Shown piece by piece: positions 12,952-25,249 of a DNA stretch of 64,000 nt (positions are counted from its first letter, which is position 1; each line of letters opens with the position of its first letter). Both the position numbers and the translations under genes were made by a program. The stretch spans positions 15,314,001-15,378,000 of the forward strand of contig OZ017803.1 of NCBI GenBank assembly GCA_963969395.1, in the 5' to 3' direction. This DNA is from Pseudoscleropodium purum (taxonomy: Eukaryota; Streptophyta; Bryopsida; Hypnales; Brachytheciaceae). Below the pieces are notes generated by a model. The model ran no database searches and was not told the origin of the DNA. It worked only from the letters and a program-made list of their open reading frames with translations.

Positions 12952-12968
12952 ATAACAGACCAACACTG
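12952..12968 (-). repeat. hAT right terminal inverted repeat
   Basis: Exact reverse complement of 9520-9536. It is followed directly by the right 8-bp duplication. Confidence 0.95.
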
Positions 12969-12976
12969 GTTTTAAC
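12969..12976. repeat. hAT target-site duplication, right
   Basis: GTTTTAAC, identical to 9512-9519. Confidence 0.95.
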
Positions 12977-13006
12977 CATAGTGACTAGCTTGTCATTTAA
13001 GGTTAA

Positions 13007-14649
13007 GCAACATAGATGTGTGGTCTTTAATTTTCTAGTAGGACCATGACATAATGAAGATTAAATAGGAAATTTGGTTCAAGTACTACTTGACTCTTTT
13101 GGTTTCTTTGAATAACATGTTTCAATAATTCAAATTTGGTCAAAAAATATAAAATTTCATAGTTGTTGTATATATATATATATATATATATTCTCTCTCA
13201 AGGCTCATGTGCTTATATGTTCTGTGCTCACATGCTAGTATTGTTGCTCCAAAACATTGATAATTGGCACATTGATGGCCTCATTAATTTTCTTGTTTGA
13301 TGTAGCAATCTCTTGACCTCATCAAATTTGTTCCAATACCAAACACCTCCAAAGATAAACTTATAGGAAGATCTTGAGAACTCATGGTCTTCCAATGGCC
13401 ACATTAATTTTCTAATGACAAGGTGCAATTTTTGTCCAATGCTCACCTTAAACATTAATAACTGAAGGGGGGTACACTTTCAAAATTGGCCAAAATTGCC
13501 AAGAATTTGAGCAATTTTTTTGAGAATAGTAGAATGTAACTTCAATATTTGTAGTTCACATTGAGAATGAGCGCCTCAAAAAATTCAGATTATTTGATTG
13601 TACAATTTAGTAGATACTTAAGTTTGAAGTTTTATTTGGATTAATAAAGAAATAGGGCATCACACTTTGAAAGAGCATATCTTAGTGAGAATATTTTGAA
13701 ATGATGACCTTTGTGCTTCGTGAAAGACATTCTAGTCATTTTGTAATTTTGGGTAGGAAACATGGTAGTCACTAAAATGAGAGTTGTATTTGTAAAAAAA
13801 CAAGAATAGGCACACTTGTCTTCTCCTTGAGCTCCTTGGATCTATTCTTTTTAAGGTGGGTAACAATCACATTGATAGGTTGAATTTTCAGTACATGCCT
13901 AAATTAAACCAACAAATATAAGCCATGAACTACACTAAGCTACACCACTAAACTTCAAAAAAATTCCACAAGGGAAATTTACCTTAGATTTTGATGACAC
14001 TACAACCATTGGATTCATAACATGGGCTATTTTTCAGAAATAATTTTATTTAAAAATTAAAAATTTGATAATAGAAAACTCAAAAAAGAGGGATAGTGAC
14101 AAAGAAATGGTCACTTGGATTATTAGGGATTAATCACAAATTGCCATACCAACAACTCGTCAAGAGTGTATGACTTGAAATGCTGATTGGGGAAACAATT
14201 CGTTTCATGATTGTTATTCTGATAAAGTGAACTAGCTTAATATCACTATGCTTCTCAATTCTACTCTCATGTGCACATGGTGTACATTTTAGTGGTTCAC
14301 CTTAATGCATGCGTACCATTGTTTGCAGGTTTGATATCAAGATTTGATCTTTCTGATTTTATATATATACACACACACATTTATATAGTCTGTTTTTTGA
14401 ATTTGAAATCATTAACAAAAATAAGCATTCAACCATTCTTACAATGACATTGAATGACCAAAATTCAATTGGATTGAAATGTACAAAAACAAAAGTTGTG
14501 ATAATTAGCAGAAGTGTTTTAGCAAGAATAAATTAGCTTTGAAATAAGTTATACGTTTCAAGAGATGACAAGTTCTATGAAATATTTAGTTTGTTCATTT
14601 AACTGTACAACTACTTATTTAAGACTCAATTTGGAACAAATAATCTTTG
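13007..14649. other. AT-rich intergenic DNA with a TA microsatellite
   Basis: The first 60 bases continue the TTAAGCAACATAG repeat family. A (TA)n run lies at about 13169-13191 and a short TA/CA run near 14360-14380. No gene is recognised. Confidence 0.55.
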
Positions 14650-15143
14650 TATAAAAATTCTCTTATGAATAGGTTACAAAGTATTCTAATATTTAAATAG
14701 TTCTTTACACATAGGTTAAAAAATTAGATTCCTTAAGTAGTTCTTTTCTATATATAGGATAAAAATAATCATATCATTAAAATTCATCTCATACATAAGG
14801 TGAAAATTCTCTTTTACAAATGAAAATAAATAAGTGAGTAAATAAACAATAAAATTGAAGAAGAAATAAATGCAAAAATAAATCTAGAAATAAAACTTGG
14901 ATAAATGAAAAGTGGAAGTAAAACAAAAAAAATATAGTAGATAGCTACAAAAAGCCATTCGTACTCTATAATGGATTGCCGTATTCACATTTTGGATGTC
15001 AATAATTTTGACCTTCTATTGCCCCATGACAACAACCAATGAATGACATCAAATTAATAGTGATGCTTTTTTTTAATACACCTTAAAGTTAGCTTGTACA
15101 TGCAATTTTGTATTTCTAATGTAACTTAGTGATGGTGTAAAAC
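14650..15143 (+). repeat. ~490-bp dispersed direct repeat, copy B
   Basis: Diverged copy of 7475-7962 in the same orientation, aligning along its full length. It is not followed by the TTAAGCAACATAG array that follows copy A, so the shared block ends near 15143. Confidence 0.75.
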
Positions 15144-16145
15144 ATGTTAGATAGGTTTAAACTATTGGCTATTGAGTGTAAGAAGTATGTATACCCAAAA
15201 TTACCCCTTTCCAAATTGGCATTCCTTATCTACACATACATAATATGTTTGTCGAAAAATCTTGGGCTTATATAGATAGGAAAGACAACTATGAAAGGGA
15301 GGATTTTGAAAATGTATACATTATTTGTAGACTTGACAATAATGCATGGAATAAATTATATGAAGAAGGGGCCTATCACCAAGGTATTCAATGAAAATAA
15401 TTCAATTTCTAGAAGAATAACTATACTCTTTGTTGAGATTTGTGAAATGCATTCATATAATTCTATCAATTTTATGGGGCAACATAGGATTAAAGTGAGC
15501 TTCATACTTTGAGTTTGATTCATTTGTAATGACACTAATTTTGCAAGAGATTCTAATTTAGTGCTTCGACCAACATAATAAACTAGCATAATGGATGTAT
15601 ATTTCCATTCATGTCTTAAAAAAAGTAAATATAACTATAGTATACTAGAACCACCTACAATTGATCACTTAAGCGATTTTGTGCATGGGTGGATGTATAG
15701 TCTAATGTCTAAATAACCATGTCACATTGTTGATTTTAGAGAGGGGTATGTATTTCAAAGTGAATATCACACAAAATGTTATAGTTATGTATGCTATTTT
15801 TGAATTATAAAAGAATAAACTTAATTAAAAAGACATCTATTTATTTTTTGACAACTATTGTATACAGTATAAAAGAAATGAGGGAATAAATGATTGCAAA
15901 AAAAATTGCTATGCAGTTATTCCAGACATTGTCAACTGCAAAACAACTAGGGGGCCCTACAATTATAGTAGACAAGTCATTTTTATAAATGATTGCAAGT
16001 GTATTATCACCATCCATTTTGGATTTGGATTTGGATGAGGACTTGGATGAAACAAGTGCTACATAAGGTGATAAAGAAAAAAGGTTTAAGGAAATCAACA
16101 TTGAAGTGCCATGTGGAAAGTGTTTTTTGAATTGTATATGATATA
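15144..16145. other. AT-rich intergenic DNA
   Basis: Short chance frames only, on both strands. I see no domain, terminal repeat or RNA gene. Confidence 0.55.
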
Positions 16146-16500
16146 CACATCCACGTCAACAATCATTTTGTAGTCGCACTTTATTTATGATAGATCCATT
16201 AGAAATCTAATGTAGACATCAACATCATCAGTCATTCTTTGCTCATTCTCTTATCATTTTGAAGTTATAATAGACCCATGAAAAATCCAACATGGACATC
16301 TACAACAGTAGTCATTCTTCAATCATTCCCTTGTCATTTTGAAGTTATGATAGACCCATGAAAAATCCGACGTGGACATCCACGACAATAGTCATTCTTT
16401 AGTTATTCTTTTGTCATTTTGAAGTTATAATAAACCTATAAAAAATCCAACGTGGACATCCACATCAACAATTATTCTCTTGTCATTTTCAAATTATAGC
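16146..16500 (+). repeat. 80-bp tandem repeat, about four copies
   Basis: The anchor GTCATTCTT falls at 16231, 16311 and 16391, and a variant at 16471, giving an 80-bp period. Each unit carries the order TTGTCATTTTGAAGTTAT, AGACCCATGAAAAATCC and a GTGGACATC-type block. The first unit is shorter and more diverged. The array is non-coding. Confidence 0.85.
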
Positions 16501-16518
16501 AATATATGATAAATAGTA

Positions 16519-16638
16519 CATCATATAAAATACATTACATACATTACACCATATATAATTTACACCATACATCATATAAAATACATTACATACATTACAC
16601 CATATATAATTTACACCATACATCATATATAATACACC
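16519..16638 (+). repeat. 51-bp tandem repeat, two perfect copies plus part
   Basis: Units 16519-16569 and 16570-16620 are identical and a third breaks off after about 18 bases. The unit is built from ATACATTAC, ACACCATA and CATCATATA words. Perfect identity points to a recent duplication. It abuts the 80-bp array but shares no sequence with it. Confidence 0.9.
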
Positions 16639-17928
16639 ATTTTTGCAATATATTGCACAACTTCCAAAGTCACTTAATAGGAATTTAAGGGGTAGAAAGA
16701 ACAATCTTTTTATACAAGTGGGGGTAGTAGGTAAGACAAACCAGGTGGGATGTAGAAAACGTAGGAATTGAGTTACAAATAATATTTCAAACTTCATTTA
16801 GGCATAGTAAATTAATATTTTTTAATAAACTTTGAACTAAAAAAAATTGGGAAATCAATCTCACTTTCATCTCCAAAAATTCATTTCAAATTTTGAGTCT
16901 CAAATCCAAAGTTGTTGACAAATTTGAGAAAAGGATTGGAAAAGATTTTTTTTGAACATTTTCTTAACATATTTCTTGAATCTAGTAGCATAGAAGACAT
17001 AATGTAGTCATTATTGCATCGTTATTCTAGTACAATACTATAATTTACAACTTTCATTTCACTAGGTCCAATCAAGTAGAAATCATAGCTGTCACTTGTT
17101 CAATTATGAATTGTGTGAAGTGGTGAGAAGTGGTTTAATGACACTAGAGAATGCCACTAATTGTCCCAAATAGTTGATCCTACAGACCTAGGAGGTAGAT
17201 AAAATCATACAAGAGAATTTGATGAAGAAAAAAAATATAAATTAAAACAAAAATTAAATAGTCTACTAAGAATGCATCATTTTCATTGAAAAGGAAAAAA
17301 GGTAAGAAAAATATAGAAAAAAATTCAAAAAGATGAAAAAAGATGAAAAAGATGAAAAAGCAGTAATGAAAGAACGAAGACAAAGGAAAAATCAATATTG
17401 TAAAAAAGACAATTGGTTTTTTAAAATGAAAAAATTACAACAATTACAGAATATATAATATATTTAAAGATATAAAAAAGAGAAAAAAGAGAAGAAAAGG
17501 AAAATTAAAAAAAAAATTACTATGGCAAAAAAATGTCACGACAATAAAGAAGACAAATAAAAATTTTGAGTGGAAGAAGAAGAGAAGGAGAAAAGAAAAG
17601 AAAAAAGAGCAAAATTTGTGGTACACACACGATCTTCTAAAAGCTATGACTATTATTGAGAAGGCATTGCATGGAACCATCCTAAGAAAATCCTAGTCGG
17701 TGCCACCTTCCAAAGTGTAGTGTAGTTACAAATCAATCATTCCAAAGTGACTTGACAATGAAAACCAATTTGTTGGAGATGTTTTGAAACCAACTTGATG
17801 ATGACTATAGCTATTTTTATTGTCCATCCAAAAAGAAAAACTTCCCTGCTATCTAATGTGGGGAGGCCTTGAATCATTTAGAAGTTGTTTTGAAGTCACA
17901 AACATAGTTACAAAATAGTATTGCAATT

Positions 17929-18186
17929 CACTACAAAATGACTAGAGCCCACCAAATGAAAATACCCAAGTCCATGTGGGAAAGTTGAAGACATGTAGAT
18001 GAAATATTGTAGATGAAGTGTCAACCTCGTGACCTCTTCATCCCACAGTTGCAAACTATATGCCCACTGTGATGCTATGGATCCTCCGTTGTTGGTGCAA
18101 TTAGGGAGCAATAGTCATTTTTTAGTCATTCTGGACATCCAATCATTATTCTACAATTGCGTTTATGCCCATTTTTTTTTGTAGTG
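17929..18186. mobile_element. possible short CACTA-like element
   Basis: The segment starts CACTACAAAA and ends with the complement TTTTGTAGTG, a 10-bp inverted repeat with the CACTA terminus. Flanking triplets are ATT and ATA, so a 3-bp duplication is not confirmed. At 258 bp it has no coding capacity. The match could be partly chance in AT-rich DNA. Confidence 0.45.
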
Positions 18187-21100
18187 ATATAAACATTGAT
18201 TTATGGACTTTCGAAGATAAATATATAGATTGTTACAATAGTTAATTTTTATACATATGAACTTTTTTTAAAACATAAATACATAGACATGGTTTATAGT
18301 GACTAATGTAAGAATAAATGAAAACATTTTTTTATCTAAAAATGAATTCTTTGGTGCCAACATCATTGTATTTTATATAATTATGGACTTTTATAGAGTG
18401 AAAATTAAGTCTAATCTTTGCAAGTCATTTTCTTATAGACTTCATTAAAAAAAAATTTCTTTTGAATAATAAAATTGAAGTTATAAGTAGGCATATTTTC
18501 TAAAAAAAAAGAAAAATACTTTTGAAGGCTCAACCACTTATGATTGTTATGAAAGCTTTCTTTAGATGGTTGATTTAGTGATATGAAGCTCTTTTTTGTG
18601 AATCAACTAGTGACAATATTGAGACACCAAACCTTGAATCCATCTATATATTCTAAAGCAATGTTAAGCAATATAAATTTATTGTCATGTAGGAAGATAA
18701 AAATCGTGGGGATTGCAATTTTTTGGTAATTTTATGCTTTGAATTGAAATTACTATGAATTTTGGAAGCAAATAGTTGGTCTACACTCATATTCAAAATG
18801 TAGAGTCTTCCAATTTTGATCATTCAAGAATTATTTTCCTGCTCACTACTTTGGGATATGTGTCATGAATTTTTTAGTCCTGACTTTGAAAAAAAAATTC
18901 TAAACTTTGGTTGAAAATTTATTCCTACTTTGGTTGGAATTAGTTACAACCTACAAGTTGAATATGATTTTCTAGTTAAGAATGGGTGGTTCTACCATAA
19001 ATCATCCAATCATCAAGATTCCAAAAATTGTACCTCAAGTGATACCTCAATATTTAGTATAGTATCAAGGATCTAAATATTTTTCAAGATGGAAGGAAGA
19101 TTTTGTTTTTAGAAATGAACTTCTACTTAAATTTGAAGTGGCAACTCAAGCTCATGTTGAGTGTAATTTTTATGCCTAACAATCAAATAGAATCAAACAA
19201 TGATATGGTGATGACATATACATAATAGCCAACCAATAGAGCACAAGTGTCTTCTTTTTTTTCTTTTTTTTTTAATCAATTTTTCTATTTTTTGGAATTA
19301 AAAAAATCATTTGTAGACTTTGGTAGGGGACTTAGCTAGAATTGTCTAAAGATTCATTGTACCATCCTACCTCGTATTGATAGAAATTTGAGCTTCTCTA
19401 AGATGTTCTACACTATATTATACAACTATAGCAAAACAAAATTAGAAATGAATTTTGTAATTGAAATGATTTTTCTTCTTTTTTTCTTACAAGATTCACA
19501 ATAATTTCAAATTTTGACCAAAAAAATCAAAAAAATTTATAACTTATAGAGTCATAGAAGACATGGTATTTTAATTTTGAAAAATAAATATAATATTTCA
19601 TTTAACAATTGTCACAAATTGGGAGCATTGAAAATGAAGGATTTTGAAGTTCACCTACATTGGACATGATAGGCTTATCTTTTCAAGTTGACTTATATAA
19701 AGTTCTTTGTATCCCAAATGTGAATAACCTTTGCTCAAACTCAAATTTGTCCTTCAAATTCTTTTTTGTTTAGAAAATATTTTTGATATATAAATGAAGT
19801 TTGTCAAATTAATTTTCAACCCCATTACTAAGCTTGAAATTTTCCCCCCAAATAGTGAAATAACAAAATTGCAAGATCCGTTTATTTAAATCCAAATTTT
19901 ATAAAATAAGAAATTTTTATTTTCAAATTACTGCAATTGAAGGTAATTATAGAATTCTAAATTAAATAAGTTATTTTTTGTTTTTACATATAATTATTAT
20001 ACAAAATATCAAAATATTCTAATGTATATTGTAATTGATGTACACCTTTCATATATTATGATATTCAAATTTATAATAATGATTTGATTCTAATTCCAAT
20101 AAAATCAACAATCATAGAGAATCCTTCTATTTAAATATCAAAAATTTCTTTTCTTATGAAACAAAGGATAAAATAAAAATTATTGTGGTCATTTGATCCA
20201 AATATACATATTCAAGAGTGATTGTAGTCCCAAAAGAGAAAAAATTTACTTGGAGTATTGTAGCATTTCTTAAAATTCCAACTTATATAAAACTTTATAA
20301 GAAATTTGAAATGAATTGAATTGTATTTTTATATCAGAAAATTGATTTTTATTTGTATTGAAAAATATAAAAATTTTCTTTGTTATACAATGGCTTTATA
20401 AGTTTTCATACACTTCAGAATTTTTTTAAATTAATTAATAAATTATAATTTAAAAAAAACTTAGACATAGTGAAGTCTAAACAATACACTTGCATATAAT
20501 TTAAAAATTAATTTTTAATCTTCAAGAACTTTAATCAAACTTATTAGAAGCATAATTTGGTGTGAAACATAAGCTACACAAATAGTTGTATATTGCAATA
20601 AAGAAAACTTTCTTATTAATAAAAAAGAAACTTTTAATACAAGTATAAAACTTTCAAAATTCTTTAATCAAGGGAATGAGAATTCTTTTAGATATTTTAT
20701 GGTAAAATTTTCATGAATGAAATTTTTTTCTTGAATGAAGTATAACTAATTAAAATATTATCTTCAATATTTAAAGTTCTTATAATTCACTCAAAAAACC
20801 TCAAATAAATTGGAAATTTTAGAATTTATATTAATATTTATACATTATTTTTTGAAGTTTTTGAAGATTTTTGGGGTGAAATATAAGAATTTTAACCATT
20901 TAGGATGACATTTTAGTAATATTTCATTCAATTAGAAACTTTAATTCATGAAATTTTTATCATAAAATTCCAAACAAAAATCTCATTCTATGTACCATAA
21001 TTCTTGAAATAAATGCACTTGTATTTGCCATTCAAAGAAATAGAGTAATATAGGGTGTTTTCATGATATATGTACTACAAAATTGAAGTCACAAATTTCC

Positions 21101-21583
21101 TATTTTGCAATTGTTTGACACATTTTTGTGAATTGTAGGCTTCATGAAATGTCTAATCATTTTTAACTATATATTTAAGTGTTTATTTTTATATGTTTCC
21201 AAAATCTAATAATTTGGAGAATTAGAAAACCTTCTAAAAGGTGAAGTCTTCTATAGCCTCTCAAATTTATTAATATATATGTGTATGTGTGGGTGTATAT
21301 ATATATTTACTAAAAAATCAAATGTACTTTCATAATTTAGTGAAAAAATTCACTTGCCTTTAGTGGAAGGAAAATAATTATTTTTTCAATTCAATTTTTT
21401 CTAAATATTTTTTAATATTTTAAAACAATTGAAATACTAAAAAGTCAAAATAATATTTTAGGTACATTGGATCTATTTTTAGACTTTTATGAAGTTTAAT
21501 TTTAAAATAATACAATAATGTAAAGACCACATGTAATGAATTTCATCCCATATACATTTTTTTTGGTTGTTTAATAGCTTGTA

Positions 21584-21683
21584 TATACGCACACACACAA
21601 AATATAAATAAATAAATAAATATACATATATATATATAATCTTTTTTTTTTAAATTAAAATTTTTATTTATTTATTTATTTTC
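21584..21683. repeat. AT low-complexity tract with inverted AATA/TATT runs
   Basis: A CA run is followed by (AAAT)n, (TA)n and then (ATTT)n. The AAAT and ATTT runs can pair as a hairpin. This is simple-sequence DNA. Confidence 0.8.
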
Positions 21684-22404
21684 ATGTTTTTTATTTTAGA
21701 ATAATTCATAACAAAAGGTATTACAAAATGGTCATTTTAGTATTAATATCCCTATGTGTTCAATGTACATTAAAAATATAATCCTAGTTTTAAAGTCATT
21801 GGAGTAACCATAGTTTGAAATTTTCCTATTTAGATTGATGCAAATATTTAAAGGTGACTATTTATGGAATGATAGTTTTTATGGAAAATTCAATTTTGAA
21901 TTGTATTTGTTGGACTTGCGTGGAATCAATCACGATTCTTAGAAGTCATACCTTCAAATTTAATTATACTTGAATTCAAAATAACATTGTAAATTCATTA
22001 GATACATTGGACTTTTCGTGTAATCATGTTTGTTTGGAAATGATCTGTCCAGTACAATAGAATCTTTTGCTAATGTAGGTAAGACTGATTGGGATTGAAA
22101 AGTTTTGATAATATAATCTTCTAATTAAAACCTATTGATCTTCCTTCTACATAAACCAAACTTAAAATACATAAATTAGATAACTCTTAACAAAAAGTGT
22201 TGAGATATTAAAAGTCAACTCACATAAAAGTACTGAGATAAAAGACTGAACAATAAATAACTTCTACCATTCCTACATATGAAATAAATCACTAATTTGT
22301 ATTATGAAAGTCAATTTATTTGTCAAAATAAACCATTGCATATTGCATGAGTTGGAATTTTTTTTTATTATAATCAAGATTCTACAAGTTCACTTATTGT
22401 TTTA

Positions 22405-22407
22405 CCT
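22405..22407. repeat. CACTA target-site duplication, left
   Basis: CCT here is repeated at 25247-25249. Three base pairs is the CACTA (En/Spm) duplication length. Confidence 0.8.
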
Positions 22408-25246
22408 CACTATAAAAAAACTCATGTTTTTGGTTATGCTTTACCACGAACATGTGATGTCTGAAAAAACATGAGATGTCAAAGTGCAAAAAGTTTGGTA
22501 AGGTAGATTTTCGTAGACATTGCAAAAAATGCTCACACATTACTATGAAAACAAGTTGATGCTAACATTGACATTTTATTTGACATCATTGAAGACATAT
22601 TGATGTTTTTTGGATCATTTGGAAAAATATAGATTCTCACATCAACAAGTAAAGCCATTTTGATTATAGGTAAATCAATGAAAATTATTGCGGTCTATAG
22701 TAAATGTTGACCAAATATGAAAATTTTAGAAGAAGAGCAACCACATGACATACTTTGCAAAAAAAGGGAAATGGATGGATGTGCACCATAGATGAAATAT
22801 GGAGCTTTTTATGCAAGTGGGGTGGTAGGGAGATTGACAATCTATATGGGATATATAAAGTAAAAATTATGTTCAATGTGAAATGTTTGAAACAACATTC
22901 CAATGTCCAAAACAACGTCTTGATGTCTGTAGATAATCAGATAGGAAGTAAATTTTGGTTTTATTTTGTACAAATCGAAGTGTAATTTGCAGTTTGTTGC
23001 AAACAGTTGGTTAATTGAGAGTGCTATTTTGTTGTTTTAGAGCATTGAATGGTGTCCAATTCAAAGTTGAATGGGTCAATTAGTGTGGTTTGAAGTCCAA
23101 GTCGGAAGGTTGGTCATGGTTGGTTGATGGTCTGCTTGCCTATTAGGATGTTGTTTGTCGAGTCTGAGTTGGCAAGTCAGGAGGTGTGAGGGGTCCAAGT
23201 AGGAATGTCAATTGTTCCAGTTGAAGCTGCCGAGTTGGTTGGGTAGTTGTGAGTCGTTGTCTCTGGTTCCTATTTGGGTTGTTTTTGCAGTCATTTCTTT
23301 TTACCCATTGTTTGAGCAAAGTCCAGTGCGAGTCCCAGTCGGTGCAGGCTGTGTATTTTCGTTTTTCTTTGTGTTTTTTGTTCGTGTTCTTGTGTGTGTG
23401 TGTGAATTCCAAGTTGGGAATTGTGAGTGCGCAGTACGGTGTCGCGTCAAAGTGTTTGAGTTTGTATCCGAATCGGGTGATGGTTTGGGCGTACGTTATG
23501 GAAGATTTATGTTAGTGTGTGCTTCAAGGAAGTGAGATGCAGTGAATGCAGGAGATTCCAAGTTGGTGCAAAAATCTGGATTAGATTTGAACTTGGATAG
23601 TAGTGTGTAGAAAAGATGAGATCAATTCGAGAGAATAGTGGTTGTGATGTTCAATCAGGCAGATTAGTGCGAAAGTGTGAAAATTAGATTTGAACTTGAT
23701 TGCAATATAAAGTTGAGATATTACAAGCCTAATCGGAGTTATTTGTCTGATTGCCAACAGGAGAGATTAGAGATATATTTTGAGTAATTATGAGATAGTT
23801 TGTGTGAGCATGGACAAGTATAATGACAATTTGTAATGGTGGTTTTAATTGCCAATTTGGCATGATGAATATAATGGAATTGATTTAGAAGTTGTCTTCT
23901 TGTATGTGTGGAGTGTCGTTGTAATAAACTGGAGCAACCTAGTTGTGGATTTGATGAGTAAATTTTTCTTGTGTATTGATATGCATATTATTGAGAAATT
24001 GAGAGTGTGTGGTCGAAACCAATTTGGAGCATTGTAGAGAGTCTGACTGTAATCGATTGCCGAGTTGGTATGGACTATGAGTAGGCCGAATACCGAATAG
24101 GGAGTAGGAGTCCAGACTGCCCTGCAGCAATGCTGTGGCAATCCAGTAATCCAAATCAGAAACAGGCGGCCCCAACGGCTGGTGGAGATCCCAGTTGGAA
24201 AGATAAAGACCCAAGTTGTTGAAAGATAAAGATTGAAGGAATTCAAGCTTAATAAATAAGATAATTAAAGATACAATTTGGGAGCATTTCTTACCTTTGT
24301 GGCCTTTAAGAGTGGGGTGCCAAATTATGTAATTAGATATCATGTGAAGAAAACATAGTTATAGTTGGTTTAAGGAACTTTATTTTATTCAAAATACCAT
24401 GTTGCAATGACTCATTAGGAATTAATTTAGATTCAATTAGAAAAAATCCTATTTAAATAGCTTCCTCCGGAACAAACTATACTAGTTGGGTAAATCCAAA
24501 TTTGGTTCCAACATCCTTCTACAATGTCCAAAACAACATCCCAATGGCTAAAACAATGTCTACATATCTAAAAGTCAAGCTCCCACGTTCAAATTATTCC
24601 ATATTTTTTGTCTCACCATGAACAAACAATGGACTTCAGTATAAATACATCTTCTCCACCCTTCAATTTCACTAACTTTAAATGAAGTAATTCTTTCATT
24701 TGGCCATCAAAAATTCTTTTGATGGTAGATGGTATGTTTTCTTCAAATGTTGTTGAATCCAACCATTTTTTTTTGTTCATTTTATTTTAGATTTTATTTT
24801 AACTAATTATTTTTCATTGACCTTACCCTATAGGTATGGTATGCACCTATTCATGTCTCAAAAAACATCTTGACGTCTTAGTTGATATTTTAGAAAACAA
24901 GATTAAATTTCAAAATAGCATGAAAGTGTTCTAACTAGGCATGCCACGTCAGCAACGAATCGGATGAAATTTTTTCCTACGTGGCATTGCCCGACCATGT
25001 GGTGTTGACGTGGAGGTGACCTGTCCTCCACATGTCGCATTTTAAGCAATTCTATAGACCACGTCATATGTAATGTTAAAAATAAACAATGTCATTTTTG
25101 CCATGTCTCGTAAAATTTCAACATGTTTTTTTTCTCATCAATTATGATGAATTTTAGATGACGTCAATGTTGATTCATTTTGTGTCTGAGGCAATGTTAT
25201 GACGTGTTTTTCTTGATGTCATGAAACAAATAGTTTTTTTATAGTG
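22408..25246. mobile_element. CACTA-type DNA transposon, non-autonomous, 2839 bp
   Basis: The termini are CACTATAAAAAAACT at 22408-22422 and its perfect complement ending ...ATAGTG at 25246, flanked by CCT on both sides. These are the CACTA terminus, TIR length and 3-bp duplication expected of En/Spm elements. Subterminal regions are dense in GATGTC, GACATC and AATGTCCAAAACAAC words in both orientations (about 22460-22930 and 24510-25230), resembling the subterminal transposase-binding repeats of this superfamily. No TNP2-like transposase frame is present, so the copy is non-autonomous. The interior differs strongly in composition and is listed separately. Confidence 0.88.
22985..24260. other. 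GC-balanced interior of the CACTA element
   Basis: Composition rises well above both the CACTA subterminal zones and the surrounding DNA, and CG dinucleotides are frequent. Overlapping frames of 88-107 codons on plus (23212-23535) and 133-134 codons on minus (23845-24343) match nothing I recognise. The phrase CCAAGTTGG recurs (23409, 23560), as do GCCGAGTTGGT-type words (23229, 24059). It may be a captured host fragment, a nested solo LTR or other insertion, or the element's own internal sequence. I could not find insertion boundaries. Confidence 0.5.
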
Positions 25247-25249
25247 CCT

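Larger units (their letters stand above)
9520..12968 (+). mobile_element. complete hAT-superfamily DNA transposon, 3449 bp
   Basis: The ends are 17-bp perfect terminal inverted repeats, CAGTGTTGGTCTGTTAT at 9520-9536 and its exact complement at 12952-12968. They start with the CAnnG pattern of hAT ends and are flanked by an identical 8-bp duplication. Inside is a spliced transposase gene on the plus strand with a BED zinc finger, an RNase H-like core and the hAT C-terminal dimerisation block. Perfect TIRs and duplication imply a recent insertion compared with the decayed DNA around it. One in-frame TAG in the transposase suggests this copy is now non-autonomous, although its ends could still be moved by a transposase supplied in trans. 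Confidence 0.95.
9394..13006. mobile_element. palindromic element split by the hAT insertion
   Basis: The left arm at 9395-9426 and right arm at 12976-13006 are reverse complements over about 31 bp, with two mismatches and one indel. Removing the hAT element and one copy of its target duplication brings the arms to within about 90 bp, the shape of a small MITE or foldback element. This is therefore an older element interrupted by a younger one. Its own target duplication and exact outer ends were not resolved. Confidence 0.65.
16639..22404. other. AT-rich intergenic DNA
   Basis: Nearly 6 kb of AT-rich, CpG-poor DNA. It includes an A-rich purine stretch (17220-17620) whose complement gives spurious F/L-rich frames, the CACTA-like element at 17929-18186 and low-complexity DNA near 21590-21680. 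No gene is recognised. Confidence 0.6.

Noticed and set aside
7475..15143. Direct repeats as the LTRs of a retrotransposon
   Set aside because: Ends are not TG..CA, no primer-binding site or polypurine tract was seen, and no gag or pol frame lies between them.
16489..16797. 102-codon minus-strand frame with an internal peptide repeat
   Set aside because: The repeat reflects the 51-bp tandem DNA repeat, and there is no gene context.
23845..24343. Frames of 133-134 codons on the minus strand in the CACTA interior as a transposase
   Set aside because: No TNP2-like or other transposase motif, and two overlapping frames of equal length suggest chance.
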